From assembly GCA_900316745.1 (NCBI GenBank), contig ONEB01000007.1, positions 32,251 to 96,250 of the forward strand: 64,000 nucleotides of DNA, given 5' to 3'. Below, piece by piece: positions 8,622-17,702 of the stretch. The notes beneath the pieces are model-generated. The model was not told the DNA's origin. It ran no database searches and was given only the letters and a program-made list of their open reading frames with translations. A program made the translations under genes and the position numbers. Source of the DNA: an uncultured Eubacteriales bacterium. Its GTDB lineage: Bacteria; Bacillota; Clostridia; Oscillospirales; Oscillospiraceae. Every line of letters begins with the position of its first letter. Within the stretch, counting starts at the first letter, position 1.

Positions 8622-10127
8622 TCAGTTCTGCTCCGGCTTCATCGTCGGGAAGAGGATGACGTCGCGGATGGAGGAGGCGTTGCACAGGAGCATGACGCAG
8701 CGGTCGATGCCGATGCCGAGGCCGCCCGTGGGCGGCATGCCGTACTCGAGGGCGTTGATGAAGTCCTCGTCCATCATGCCCGCCTCGTCATCGCCCTTGG
8801 CGCGCAGCTCGACCTGCTTTAAGAAGCGCTGGCGCTGGTCGATGGGATCGTTCAGCTCGGAGAAGGCATTGCCCATCTCGCTGTGGCAGATAAAGAGCTC
8901 GAAGCGCTCGGTCAGGCGCGGATCCTTGGGGCTGCGCTTGGCAAGCGGCGACACGTCCACGGGGTGCATCGTGATGAACGTCGGCTGGATGAGCTGCTCT
9001 TCGACCTTCTGGTCGAAGCACTCATAGAGCGCATGGCCCCAGGTGGGCTCGACGCCGTCCATATCGACGCCCGCGGCCTTCGCTGCTGCGACGGCGGCCT
9101 CGTCGTCGGAAATGGCCATGAAATCGACGCCGACATACTGCTTGACGGCCTCCGCCATCGTGAGTCTCGGCCAGCCGGGCGTGAGGTCGATGTCATAGCC
9201 CTGCCACTGCACCTTGTGCGTGCCGAGGATCTCGTCGGCTGCCGAGGAGAGGAGCTCCTCAAAGAGATCCATCATGTCGTTGAAGTCGGCATAGGACTGG
9301 TAGAGCTCGACGGAGGTGAACTCCGGGTTGTGCTTGGTGTCCATGCCCTCGTTGCGGAAGATGCGGCCGATCTCATACACGCGCTCGATGCCGCCGACGA
9401 TGAGGCGCTTGAGGTTCAGCTCGGTGGCGATGCGCAGGTACATGTCCATATCGAGCGTGTTGTGGTGTGTGATGAAGGGGCGCGCCGTCGCGCCGCCGGA
9501 GATCGTGTTCAGAACGGGCGTTTCGACCTCCATGTAGCCGTGGTCGTCGAGATAGCGGCGCACATGGCGGATGAAGGCGGAGCGGATCTCGAAGTTGCGG
9601 CGGCTGTCGGCCGACATGATGAGGTCGACATAGCGCTGGCGGTACTTCAGCTCCGTGTTCGTCATGCCGTGGAACTTCTCGGGCAGCGGGCGCAGGGACT
9701 TTGCCAAAAGCGTCACCTGCGTGACGTGGACGGAAATCTCGCCCGTCTTCGTCGTGAAGACATAGCCCGACACGCCGATGATATCGCCGATGTCATACTT
9801 GCGGAAATCCGCGAATTCCTGCTCGGACACGGCGTCCTTGCGGATGTAGAGCTGGATCTGGCCCTTGTCGTCCTGGATGTGGCAGAAGATCGCCTTGCCC
9901 ATGCCGCGCTTGGACATGATGCGGCCCGCGACCTCGACGGTCTTATCCTCAAAGGACGCGTAGTCGCCCTTGATCTCGGCGGACCAGGCGCTGCGGACGA
10001 AGCGTGTGCGCTGGAACGGGTCGCGGCCCTCGTCCTGCAGGGCTTTGAGCTTATCGCGGCGGATCTGCAGAAGCTCGGAGAGATCCTGCTCGGGCGCGGC
10101 GTTGGGAATCTGGTTATCTTGACTCAT
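8622..10127 (-). CDS. lysS: Lysyl-tRNA synthetase, class II
   Basis: Charges tRNA-Lys with lysine. The 501-residue product has the N-terminal OB-fold anticodon-binding domain (about 60-175) and the class II catalytic core. Motif 2 is FRNEGMDTKHNPEFT and motif 3 begins at GLGIGIDRCVMLL (about 469-481). Length is standard for bacterial LysS. It lies downstream of greA on the same strand, an arrangement common in Firmicutes. No T-box-like leader is seen in the 84 bases before it; that gap holds a GC-rich palindrome. Confidence 0.97.
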   Translation of the reverse strand: MSQDNQIPNAAPEQDLSELLQIRRDKLKALQDEGRDPFQRTRFVRSAWSAEIKGDYASFEDKTVEVAGRIMSKRGMGKAIFCHIQDDKGQIQLYIRKDAVSEQEFADFRKYDIGDIIGVSGYVFTTKTGEISVHVTQVTLLAKSLRPLPEKFHGMTNTELKYRQRYVDLIMSADSRRNFEIRSAFIRHVRRYLDDHGYMEVETPVLNTISGGATARPFITHHNTLDMDMYLRIATELNLKRLIVGGIERVYEIGRIFRNEGMDTKHNPEFTSVELYQSYADFNDMMDLFEELLSSAADEILGTHKVQWQGYDIDLTPGWPRLTMAEAVKQYVGVDFMAISDDEAAVAAAKAAGVDMDGVEPTWGHALYECFDQKVEEQLIQPTFITMHPVDVSPLAKRSPKDPRLTERFELFICHSEMGNAFSELNDPIDQRQRFLKQVELRAKGDDEAGMMDEDFINALEYGMPPTGGLGIGIDRCVMLLCNASSIRDVILFPTMKPEQN

Positions 10128-10167
10128 AGAATTTGGTTCCTCTCTGTATCTGCGGTGCGTAATCAGC

Positions 10168-10193
10168 GGGAGGGGCGAGCCCCTCCCCTACGG
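10168..10193 (+). repeat. Dispersed GC palindrome with CCCCTACGG tail (variant copy)
   Basis: GGGAGGGGC-GA-GCCCCTCCC followed by CTACGG. It shares the palindrome-plus-CTACGG layout of the copies at 37.4, 54.8 and 63.8 kb but has a different stem sequence. It lies between greA and lysS. Confidence 0.55.
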
Positions 10194-10211
10194 GGTGCGG
10201 TGCGGGACCGT

Positions 10212-10697
10212 TCAATCATTTTCAACGGACAGGATCTTGAACTGGAGCTCGCCGACGGGGGCTTCGACCGTGACGACGTCGCCGGCGCGGTGACCCTTGA
10301 GCGCGAAGCCGAACGGGCTGTCGTCGGAGATGCGGCCCATCATGGGGTCGGCCTCCTGCGAGCCGACGATCTTGTATTCCTGCTCCTCGTTCTCCTCAAC
10401 GTCAAGCACCTTGACGGCGCTGCCGATGACGATGACGCCCTCTTCGACCTCGGTCTTTTCGACGACGACGGCGTTTTCGATCAGGTTCTTCACTTCGGCG
10501 ATGCGGGAGTAGAGCTTGCCCTGCTCGGTTTTCGCCTCGTCATACTCGCTGTTTTCGGAGAGGTCGCCGAAGGAGCGCGCTTCCTTGATCAGCTCCGCGA
10601 CTTCCTTTTCGCGGGTGGTCTCGAGATAGTGCAGCTCGTCTTTGAGCGCGTCGAGGCGCTCCTGGCTCATTTTGTAACGGTTTTCAGTGTTGGGCAT
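10212..10697 (-). CDS. greA: Transcription elongation factor GreA
   Basis: Rescues backtracked RNA polymerase by stimulating transcript cleavage in the secondary channel. The 161-residue product has an N-terminal antiparallel coiled coil (about 8-80) with acidic residues at the tip (DLSENSEYDEAK) and a C-terminal FKBP-like domain. Length is normal. AAGGAAA precedes the ATG. It is followed by lysS. Confidence 0.95.
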   Translation of the reverse strand: MPNTENRYKMSQERLDALKDELHYLETTREKEVAELIKEARSFGDLSENSEYDEAKTEQGKLYSRIAEVKNLIENAVVVEKTEVEEGVIVIGSAVKVLDVEENEEQEYKIVGSQEADPMMGRISDDSPFGFALKGHRAGDVVTVEAPVGELQFKILSVEND

Positions 10698-10727
10698 GTT
10701 GGTTTCCTTCTTCCTTGTATGATAACT

Positions 10728-11957
10728 CTATTTCAGAACTTTCAGTGCTTCCTCGAGCTGGAGATCGAGCTCGCTGTCCTCGGCGCCTGCCTGCGCCTCC
10801 ACATCGGGCGTGAGCCCTCCCTGCTCGGAGAGATCGACGCGGTTCGGCGTGAGATAGCGCGCGCTTGACAGGTGCACGGCGCTGCCGTCATCGAGCACGA
10901 TGGTCGTCTGGCTGCGGCCCTTGCCGGTGGTGGCTTCGCCGACGATCGTCGCCCAGTTGTATTCCTGGAGGGCGGCGGCGAAGTACTCCGCGGCGCTGTA
11001 AGAGCTCGCGTCCACGAGCACCGCCATCGGCACCTTGACGCAGATATTATCGGACGTCGTGACGGTCTCCTTGCCCGACTTGTTCACGCTCACGAAGAGG
11101 TCGCCCTCGGGCAGGATGTGGTCGAGGATCGTGACGAGCTCCGTGACTCTGCCGCCGGGGTTGCCGCGCACATCGAACACGAGGGACTTTGCCCCGTCGG
11201 CGAGGAGCGAGTCGACCGCCTTGATGGCGCCCGCGCCCGCGCCGGACTCGAAGTTATTGATCTTCACATAGCCGACCTGATTCTCCAGCATCTCGAACGC
11301 GACGGGCTCGGTGTGGATGACCGTGCAGTCGACCTTTACGGTGCGGCTCTCGCCGCTCTCTGAGCGGATGGTGAACGAAATGGTCTGGTTGACCTTGGCG
11401 CGGATCTGCGCCTGCACCTCGGAGAGCGTCTTGCCGGAGACGGACACACCGTCCACATCCGTGATGCTCTCGCCCACCTTGAGCCCCGCCTTGTCCGCCG
11501 GGGACTGCGCCGCGACGCCGACGATCTTCAGGCCGTTGCTGCCCGCGCCGACCTGCAGCGTGACGCCGATGCCGGCGTACTCGTTGGCGGAATACATCTG
11601 GTACGCCTGATATTCCTCGGGCGTCATGTAGTAGCTCCAGCGGTCGCCCGTCGCGGAGACGATGGCGGCTGCCGCGGCGTTCTGGAGCGCGGCGTCGTCC
11701 GCGTCGCCGATGTAGTTTTTATCCACAACGCGTTTGACCTCGGCGAGCTTCTTTGCCATTTTATAGTTTGCCGCGCCGCCGAAGCCTCCGCGTGACGCCA
11801 GAAGCGTGACGCCGAAAGCGATCGCTGCGCAAAGCACACACGCTATCATAGCGGTGCGCATTGAAATTTTCCTGTCGAACGCCGCGCGGAGACGGATCTT
11901 TTTTCGTTCCGGGCGCGGCTTCTTCTCGCGCTTCGGGGCGGGAGACGGTTCGTTCAT
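10728..11957 (-). CDS. ctpA: C-terminal processing peptidase, S41 family
   Basis: Extracytoplasmic serine protease (409 residues) with a short cytoplasmic basic tail, one membrane anchor (about 33-55), a PDZ domain (about 120-205) and the S41 catalytic domain. The Ser-Lys dyad is visible as Ser321 in DASSYSAAEYF and Lys346 in TTGKGRSQ, 25 residues apart as in this family. It lies downstream of the FtsEX and EnvC-like genes on the same strand, a layout that is common in Firmicutes and suggests envelope protein processing during division or sporulation. TAGGAGG precedes the start. Confidence 0.92.
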   Translation of the reverse strand: MNEPSPAPKREKKPRPERKKIRLRAAFDRKISMRTAMIACVLCAAIAFGVTLLASRGGFGGAANYKMAKKLAEVKRVVDKNYIGDADDAALQNAAAAAIVSATGDRWSYYMTPEEYQAYQMYSANEYAGIGVTLQVGAGSNGLKIVGVAAQSPADKAGLKVGESITDVDGVSVSGKTLSEVQAQIRAKVNQTISFTIRSESGESRTVKVDCTVIHTEPVAFEMLENQVGYVKINNFESGAGAGAIKAVDSLLADGAKSLVFDVRGNPGGRVTELVTILDHILPEGDLFVSVNKSGKETVTTSDNICVKVPMAVLVDASSYSAAEYFAAALQEYNWATIVGEATTGKGRSQTTIVLDDGSAVHLSSARYLTPNRVDLSEQGGLTPDVEAQAGAEDSELDLQLEEALKVLK

Positions 11958-11989
11958 AGCTCCCCTCCTATCAGGGATTTAACTTCACG

Positions 11990-12017
11990 AGCCGGGTGTC
12001 CGAATGGGCACCCGGCT
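11990..12017 (-). other. Intergenic hairpin between the EnvC-like gene and ctpA
   Basis: A perfect 9-bp stem AGCCGGGTG/CACCCGGCT with a 10-nt loop. It has no T-run on the minus strand, so it is more likely an RNA processing or stability element, or a partial attenuator, than a full terminator. Confidence 0.4.
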
Positions 12018-12032
12018 TGCGGATTCATGTGA

Positions 12033-13286
12033 TTACTGTGCGTAGTTCAGGGGATTGACGCGCTGGCCGTTGACCATGACCTCCCAGTGGAGGTGCGGGC
12101 CGGTGGACGCGCCGGTGGAGCCGACATAGCCGATGACCTGACCCTTGCTGACGCTCTGGCCGGAGGACGCGACGAGCGAGCTCATGTGACCGTAGAGCGT
12201 GGTAAGGCCGTTGCCGTGGTTGATGACGATGCAGTTGCCGTAGCCGCCGTTCCAGCCGGAGAGGATGACCGTGCCGCCGTCGGCAGCGTAGACGGGCGTG
12301 CCGTAGGCAACGTTGATGTCAACGCCGGTGTGCATCTTCTGCGTGTGGTAGATCGGGTGGATGCGGTAGCCGAACGGGGACGAGATGCCGTGTCCGACGG
12401 CGGGCCACATCATGCTGCCCGAAGCGCCGACAGCCGCGGCAGCGTTGTAGGTCGCGGTGGGCGTCTGGCCGGCAGCTCTCTGCTGAGCGGCCTGCTGCTG
12501 GGCGGCCTGTCTGGCGGCCTCCTCCTGCGCGCGCAGCTCGGCGACCTTTGAGTTGATCTGGTTCTGGAGCTGCTGCTTCTGCGCCTCGGCCTGCTCATAC
12601 AGGGCGGAATAGGCGTTGATATCGGATTCGAGGCTCCGGATGAGCTGCTCGGCCTCGGCGACCTGCGCCTCAAGCGCGGCCTTCTGCGTATCGAGCTCGG
12701 CCTTTTTGGCCTCCTGCTCGGCGAGCGTCTGCTCCAGCTCGGCCTTGGCGGCCTCGACCTCCTGACGCGCGGCGATGAGGGCTTCCTCCACGCGCTTGTC
12801 ATAGGCGATGAGCTCGCCGACGATATCCATGCGGGAAATCAGATCGCCGACATCCTTGGAGTCCAGAAGCAGGAGCAGCCAGGAGACTCTGCCGTTCTCC
12901 TCGATCTCGCGGACGCGGCCGCGGAACAGTCTGGCCTGCGCCTCCTCCTTGGCCTGCGCGTCCTGGAGCTCCAGCTCCTTTTCCGCGACGAGGTTGTTGT
13001 ACAGTTCGATCTGCGCTTCGACGTTCGTGATCTCCTGCATCAGGAGCGCGGTCTGCTGATCGAGCGCCTGCTTCTGGCTCATCACGTCCGCCTTCTGGTC
13101 GCGCAGGGACTGGATGTTCGCCTGCTGCTGGACCTGCTGCTTCTTGATCGCTTCCTGCTGCTGCTTGAGATTGTTGATCTCAGACTGCGTGACGGCTCTC
13201 GCGGGAACGAGCACCGCAAGCAGCGAAACGACCATGAGCACTGCCAGCATGAGACAGATTACGGCTCTGACGGTTTTGCGATTCAT
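12033..13286 (-). CDS. EnvC/PcsB-like murein hydrolase or activator with LytM (M23) domain
   Basis: Secreted protein (417 residues): signal peptide (about 1-32), a long coiled coil (about 35-265, rich in Q, E, A and K), an Ala/Gln linker, and a C-terminal LytM/M23 domain. The zinc ligands are retained: His319 and Asp323 in MHTGVD, and His398/His400 in PHLHWE. It may therefore be an active endopeptidase, unlike EnvC, which lacks ligands. It lies 28 bases after ftsX. In characterised systems FtsEX controls such coiled-coil partners at the septum, and this gene is the expected partner. Confidence 0.9.
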   Translation of the reverse strand: MNRKTVRAVICLMLAVLMVVSLLAVLVPARAVTQSEINNLKQQQEAIKKQQVQQQANIQSLRDQKADVMSQKQALDQQTALLMQEITNVEAQIELYNNLVAEKELELQDAQAKEEAQARLFRGRVREIEENGRVSWLLLLLDSKDVGDLISRMDIVGELIAYDKRVEEALIAARQEVEAAKAELEQTLAEQEAKKAELDTQKAALEAQVAEAEQLIRSLESDINAYSALYEQAEAQKQQLQNQINSKVAELRAQEEAARQAAQQQAAQQRAAGQTPTATYNAAAAVGASGSMMWPAVGHGISSPFGYRIHPIYHTQKMHTGVDINVAYGTPVYAADGGTVILSGWNGGYGNCIVINHGNGLTTLYGHMSSLVASSGQSVSKGQVIGYVGSTGASTGPHLHWEVMVNGQRVNPLNYAQ

Positions 13287-13314
13287 GATGTAAGACCTCC
13301 TCTGAGAGAAGCGA

Positions 13315-14193
13315 TTATACCTTGAGATAGCTGCGGATAGCGGAGACGCCGCCGATCACGCCGACGAGGATGCCGACGCCGAGGAACGCCACCAGCAGCG
13401 GCAGCATGACCGTGTGGAACGGGATCATCGTGAAGATGCCGGCGATCATCGTCGTCATGAGACGGCGCTTTGCCACTGCGTACAGACCGCCGACGATGAG
13501 ATAGGCGATCCCGCCGCCGACCGCGCCGAGGATCAGGCCCTCGATCACGAACGGGAAGCGGATGAAGCGGTTCGTCGCGCCGACGATCTTCATGATGGCG
13601 ATCTCATCCTTGCGGTTGAACGTGGCGAGCTTGATGGTGTTCGTCATGATAAAGAGGCTCACCAACACCATCACGCCGACCAGGATGAGCGACACGATGG
13701 ACACGATGTTGCGGAACGTCACGAACTTCTGCGCGTAATCCAGATGCGCGTTCACGTCCGCGATCCCGTCGATGGCGGAGATGGCGGCCTGCGTCTCCTT
13801 CATCTGGGTGAGGTCATCGAGCGTGATGACATAGCGATGGCGGAAGACAGACGGGTCGATGGTCTCGAACAGCTCATCGTCATAGTCCGCCTCGAAGTTC
13901 TCCATCGCCTGCTCGCGCGTGACGAACTCGATGGAGCCCACGTTCGCGGCCTCGGCGATCTTGTCCTGCAGCGCGCGCGCCTGATCCTCGTCGTAGCTTT
14001 CATCGACGTAGGCGATGATCTTGTTCTGGTTCTGCATCTCCTCGATCATGGCGTTGATGTTCCAGGTGATGAGGCTCATCGCACCCATGATGACGAGGCA
14101 CGCCGTGATGACGGCGACGGAGGCAAACGACATGAAGCCGTGGGTGAAGATGTTCTTCACGCCCTGCCAGAGAAGATAAAAGAAGCGGCTCAT
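13315..14193 (-). CDS. ftsX: Cell division ABC-type permease FtsX
   Basis: Integral membrane partner of FtsE (292 residues). It has one N-terminal helix (about 22-45), an extracellular loop of about 125 residues, and three C-terminal helices of the FtsX/MacB fold. It does not transport; it passes the ATPase cycle of FtsE to periplasmic or external hydrolases. The ATGA overlap of 4 bases with ftsE indicates translational coupling, and the likely effector gene follows directly. Confidence 0.95.
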   Translation of the reverse strand: MSRFFYLLWQGVKNIFTHGFMSFASVAVITACLVIMGAMSLITWNINAMIEEMQNQNKIIAYVDESYDEDQARALQDKIAEAANVGSIEFVTREQAMENFEADYDDELFETIDPSVFRHRYVITLDDLTQMKETQAAISAIDGIADVNAHLDYAQKFVTFRNIVSIVSLILVGVMVLVSLFIMTNTIKLATFNRKDEIAIMKIVGATNRFIRFPFVIEGLILGAVGGGIAYLIVGGLYAVAKRRLMTTMIAGIFTMIPFHTVMLPLLVAFLGVGILVGVIGGVSAIRSYLKV

Positions 14194-14921
14194 GCGTGCA
14201 CCTCCTCTTCGGTATCGATCTGGGGCTCGGTCTCGTGCTCATAGCCGTAGTAACCGTCCATGCCGTCGCCGATGATCTTGCCGTCCTCCAGGGAGATGAC
14301 GCGCTTGTCAAAGGCGTTGACGAGCTCCTTCTCGTGCGTGACAACAAGCACGGTCGTGCCGAGCTCATTGATCTTTTCCAGCAGCAGCATCAGATCGAGA
14401 CTGCGCGCCGGGTCAAGGTTGCCGGTGGGCTCGTCGGCGATGATCATGCTGGGGTTGTTCACCAGCGCGCGGGCGATCGCCACACGCTGCTGCTCGCCGC
14501 CGGAGAGCTCGGCGGGAAGACGCTTCTCGCGCCCCTCGAGACCGACGAGCTCGAGCACCTGCGGCACGCGCTTGCGGATCTCGCGGTTGGATTTGCCGAC
14601 AATGCGCATGGCAAAGGCGACGTTTTCATACACCGTCATTTTGTCGATCAGGCGGAAGTCCTGAAAGATGACGCCCAGTGTGCGGCGCAGCTTCGGGAGT
14701 CTGCGGCGGCGGATCGCCATCATGTCGAAACCGTTGACGTCGATGGTGCCTTCCGTGGCCTTGACCTCGCCGGTGATGAGCTTGATGATGGTCGTTTTGC
14801 CGGAGCCCGAGGGCCCGACCAGAAAGACGAATTCGCCTTCGTTGATCGTGAAGCTCACGTCATCGAGGGCGAGCGTTTTCGAGCTTTCGTAGACCATCTT
14901 TACACCGTTCATCTGAACCAT
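14190..14921 (-). CDS. ftsE: Cell division ATP-binding protein FtsE
   Basis: ABC ATPase (243 residues) with Walker [10 protein letters not shown] (about 36-44), signature LSGGEQQR (about 139-146) and Walker [10 protein letters not shown]. Its length exceeds the usual 220-230 by an acidic tail of about 15 residues after the conserved domain. It forms the FtsEX complex that drives septal peptidoglycan hydrolysis. It heads the ftsE-ftsX-envC-like-ctpA cluster. Confidence 0.95.
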   Translation of the reverse strand: MVQMNGVKMVYESSKTLALDDVSFTINEGEFVFLVGPSGSGKTTIIKLITGEVKATEGTIDVNGFDMMAIRRRRLPKLRRTLGVIFQDFRLIDKMTVYENVAFAMRIVGKSNREIRKRVPQVLELVGLEGREKRLPAELSGGEQQRVAIARALVNNPSMIIADEPTGNLDPARSLDLMLLLEKINELGTTVLVVTHEKELVNAFDKRVISLEDGKIIGDGMDGYYGYEHETEPQIDTEEEVHA

Positions 14922-15021
14922 AAGATGTCCTCCAATGGGAATAGAGTTGATACAGGTCTGTGCCGCCCCGGAGTCCGGAGCGGCTCAGTTTGTATCGGTG
15001 AATATATCGGCGAAAAAGCGC

Positions 15022-16116
15022 TCAGAACTTCGTGTTGTTCTGGCTGTTCAGGTACTGCTTTACCATGACGGCAACCTTGAAGAGAATGGCGTCTTCAAAC
15101 TCGCGCAGGTCGAGACCCGTGATCTTTTTCACCTTTTCCAAACGGTACACAAGCGTGTTGCGGTGGACGTACAGCTTGCGCGCCGTCTCGGAGACGTTGA
15201 GGTTGTTTTCAAAGAATTTGTTGATCGTGTCGAGCGTGTCCTCGTCGAGCGCCTCGATCGGGTTTTTCTTGAACGCTTCGGACAGGAACATCTCGCACAG
15301 CGTCACCGGCAGCTGATAGATGATGCGGCCGATGCCGAGGTTTTCGTAGTGGATGACCGGCTTGTCGTTTTCAAAGACGCGGCCGACCTCGATGGCGACC
15401 TGCGCCTCCTTATAGCGGTCGGCGAGCTCGCGCAGATGGTACGCCGTGGTGCCGATGCCGACGACGGCGCGGATGCGCAGCTCCTGCTGGATCTGCTGCT
15501 CGATGCTCTGCGCCAGCGCGATGACCTGCTCGGAGGGCTCGTCCTCCGAAAGCTGCTTGATGACAACGATGTCCGACTCCGACACGCTGAGCACGAAGTC
15601 ATGCTGGCGGTCGGGGAACAGGTTCTGCACCAGCTCCAGAACGGCGATGTCGGTCGCCTCCTGCTGGCGGATAAGAATGACGGCGCGGGGCACGTCGGTG
15701 GTGAAGTGCAGCTCCTTGGCGCGGACATAGACGTCGCCGGGAAGAATGTTATCGGAGATGATGTTCTTCACGAAGGCTGCCTTGTTGTGCTTTTCCTCAA
15801 AGTTCGTGCTCGCCTCGTTCATGCCGACGGAGGCGAGGATGCACACGCTGCGCGCGATGGCGTCCGTGCCCTCAACGAAGACGGCGTACTCAAAGCGCGC
15901 GGTGCTGCCGGAGAGAATCTTGAACGTGCGCTCGGCGGTCGTAAAGAGCGGCTCCGGCGCGGTGCCGACAGCCTGCTGAAAATCATCCAAGCGGGAGCCG
16001 ATCGTCGCAAGCTCGCTGCAGGCGATCACGAAGCCCTGTTCGTCCACGACGCCGATGCAGCGATCGGTCGCGTCCTTCATCTGAACAATAACGCCCTGGA
16101 AAATTCTGCTCGACAT
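15022..16116 (-). CDS. CdaR/PucR-type transcriptional regulator
   Basis: Predicted cytoplasmic activator (364 residues). The N-terminal part resembles the sugar-diacid-recognition domain (about 1-135) and is followed by a GGDEF-like degenerate region. The C-terminal PucR helix-turn-helix (about 295-355) has the typical LNVSETARKLYVHRNTLVYR pattern. CdaR-family proteins respond to glycerate or sugar diacids in model bacteria, but no such pathway genes are adjacent, so the ligand is unknown. The start at 16116 is preferred over an ATG 42 nt upstream because GAGGAAGG lies just before it. It is transcribed alone from its own promoter. Confidence 0.82.
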   Translation of the reverse strand: MSSRIFQGVIVQMKDATDRCIGVVDEQGFVIACSELATIGSRLDDFQQAVGTAPEPLFTTAERTFKILSGSTARFEYAVFVEGTDAIARSVCILASVGMNEASTNFEEKHNKAAFVKNIISDNILPGDVYVRAKELHFTTDVPRAVILIRQQEATDIAVLELVQNLFPDRQHDFVLSVSESDIVVIKQLSEDEPSEQVIALAQSIEQQIQQELRIRAVVGIGTTAYHLRELADRYKEAQVAIEVGRVFENDKPVIHYENLGIGRIIYQLPVTLCEMFLSEAFKKNPIEALDEDTLDTINKFFENNLNVSETARKLYVHRNTLVYRLEKVKKITGLDLREFEDAILFKVAVMVKQYLNSQNNTKF

Positions 16117-16217
16117 AGTTTTGAAACCTTCCTCTCTCCATTCGACGCAAACAGACACAAAAGCCTGTCAGCATCCGGATGTTTTCCTCTTTCGTTTATG
16201 CATTTTTTCCTTTCCAC

Positions 16218-16246
16218 ATCATAGCGTATTTCTGTGCAAATTTCAA
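16218..16246 (-). promoter_or_regulatory. Promoter of the CdaR-type regulator
   Basis: Minus strand TTGAAA (16246-16241), 17-bp spacer, TATGAT (16223-16218), inside an AT-rich gap of about 200 bases between the pseudouridine synthase and the regulator. Confidence 0.6.
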
Positions 16247-16319
16247 TAGAGAAATGGTCTTTTTTTGTGAATAATTTTCGAATTCTTGTGATTATGTTAC
16301 AAATAATTGCGGAAAATTG

Positions 16320-17042
16320 TTAATTTTGCGGCGCTCCGTCCAGAAATACCGCCTGTACCTCGGCGTCCGAAAGCTCCCGAAAGTCGCCTGGTTTCAGCAT
16401 TTTGTCCAAATGCAGCGAGCCGATCGAAAGCCGTCGAAGCGTGACGACCGGCGTGCCGCAGGAAGCGAGCATCCGGCGCACCAGATGGTACTTCCCCTCC
16501 CGCACCGTGACGCGGCAGGCGGCCTGATCCGGCAGCAGCTCCAGACGCGCGGGAAGGCACTTCGTGCCGTCGGAGAGCGTGACGCCCTCGGCAAAGCGGC
16601 GCACGTCCGCCTCGTTCGGCATGCCGTCGGTCTCGGCGTAATAGACCTTCGGCACGTTGTGGCGCGGGGAGATCACGCGGTGGACATAGTCCCCGTCGTT
16701 TGTCAGCAGGAGCAGCCCCGTCGTGTCCTTGTCGAGTCTGCCCGCCGGGACGAGCTTCAAGCGCCGGAGCTCCTCCGGCAGCAGATCCAGCACCGTCCGC
16801 TGGTCGCGGTCGGTCGTCGCGGTGAGGACGCCCGCGGGCTTGTCCATCATGAAATAGCGATACTGCCGATACGTCAGCGCAGAGCCGCTCATCGCGACCG
16901 CACTGCGCTGCTCGTCGATTTTGAAGTCGATCTGCGTCACAACGGCGCCGTCCACCGTGACAGCGCCGGACAGGATGCGTTTTCTCGCCTCCTGCCGCGA
17001 CACGCCGCCTGCAGCGGACACCAGCTTATCCAGACGGATCAT
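16320..17042 (-). CDS. 16S/23S rRNA pseudouridine synthase, RsuA/RluB family
   Basis: Isomerises a uridine in ribosomal RNA. The 240-residue product has an N-terminal S4 RNA-binding domain (MIRLDKLVSAAGGVSRQEAR, about 1-55) and the synthase domain with catalytic Asp in AGRLDKDTTGLLLLTNDG. Length and the absence of a long C-terminal tail point to the RsuA type (16S U516), but RluB/RluE cannot be excluded. The start at 17042 has AGGAGGT 5 bases upstream; two in-frame ATGs further upstream lack a site, and one lies inside the promoter. Confidence 0.88.
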   Translation of the reverse strand: MIRLDKLVSAAGGVSRQEARKRILSGAVTVDGAVVTQIDFKIDEQRSAVAMSGSALTYRQYRYFMMDKPAGVLTATTDRDQRTVLDLLPEELRRLKLVPAGRLDKDTTGLLLLTNDGDYVHRVISPRHNVPKVYYAETDGMPNEADVRRFAEGVTLSDGTKCLPARLELLPDQAACRVTVREGKYHLVRRMLASCGTPVVTLRRLSIGSLHLDKMLKPGDFRELSDAEVQAVFLDGAPQN

Positions 17043-17073
17043 CACGCGCACCTCCTGCATCTCATATTGTTTT

Positions 17074-17102
17074 ATTATACCGCATAGGATGAAAAAAAGC
17101 AA
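17074..17102 (-). promoter_or_regulatory. Promoter of the RsuA-type gene
   Basis: Minus strand TTGCTT (17102-17097), 17-bp spacer, TATAAT (17079-17074). Confidence 0.72.
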
Positions 17103-17122
17103 AAGTTACGGGAGGCGGTACC

Positions 17123-17575
17123 ATGCAAAACGAAACGTTCCGGTTGACGCGAAAACATCTCGCGGCGCTCGTGCTCATCGCGGCGCTTGCGCTCGCGGCG
17201 GTCGTGCTTGCCTGCGGCAGCCGGGGCATTTTCTCGGCGCACTACGGCGTCGGCAGCGCCGAGGGGCGGCAGGCGTATCTGCACGCGCTCGGGTGGGAGA
17301 TCGATCCGAAGTCCGAGACCGTCCGGGAGACGACCGTGCCCGAGACGTTCGACGACATGATGGCGGACTACAACGCCATGCAGCGCAAGCAGGGGTTTGA
17401 TCTGACGCCCTATCAGGGAAAGAGCGTCACGGTCGTGACCTACGAGGTCACAAACTACCCCGTCGACGACACGGTGCTCGTGCAGCTCTGGATCGCGGAC
17501 GGCGTCGTGATCGCGGGAGACGTCCATTCCACGGCGATGGACGGATTTATGCATGGGATCCTCAAAGAGGAATAA
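17123..17575 (+). CDS. DUF4830-type membrane-anchored protein
   Basis: Function unknown. The 150-residue product has an N-terminal helix (about 14-31), then an extracytoplasmic domain containing YLHALGWEIDPKSETVRETT, a pattern typical of the small DUF4830 family of Clostridia. The conserved end WIADGVVIAGDVHSTAMDG is also present. It might be a lipoprotein (a cysteine follows the helix in VLACGS) but the lipobox is weak. GGGAGG lies 8-9 bases upstream of the ATG. It is transcribed alone, divergent from the pseudouridine synthase. Confidence 0.72.
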   Translation: MQNETFRLTRKHLAALVLIAALALAAVVLACGSRGIFSAHYGVGSAEGRQAYLHALGWEIDPKSETVRETTVPETFDDMMADYNAMQRKQGFDLTPYQGKSVTVVTYEVTNYPVDDTVLVQLWIADGVVIAGDVHSTAMDGFMHGILKEE

Positions 17576-17601
17576 TAATGGTAATTGAAACAATTTGTAT
17601 C

Positions 17602-17630
17602 TTTACAAGCGCGGATAACTGTGTTATAAT
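17602..17630 (+). promoter_or_regulatory. Strong promoter upstream of the DUF6291-like gene
   Basis: TTTACA (17602-17607), 17-bp spacer, TATAAT (17625-17630), in a short AT-rich island that contrasts with the GC-rich surroundings. The expected transcription start is near 17637, leaving a leader of about 65 bases. Confidence 0.75.
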
Positions 17631-17702
17631 ATCTTTGCAAAGTTAGATTCAATTATGTAATCTTGTTGACTAGATACTTTTAGAGAAAGGATGATTGCAA
17701 GC

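Noticed and set aside
14958-14990. GC-rich hairpin after the CdaR-type gene considered as a terminator
   Set aside because: The stem is good (10 bp) but there is no T-run on the minus strand, and bases around it offer no clear promoter either; left unassigned.
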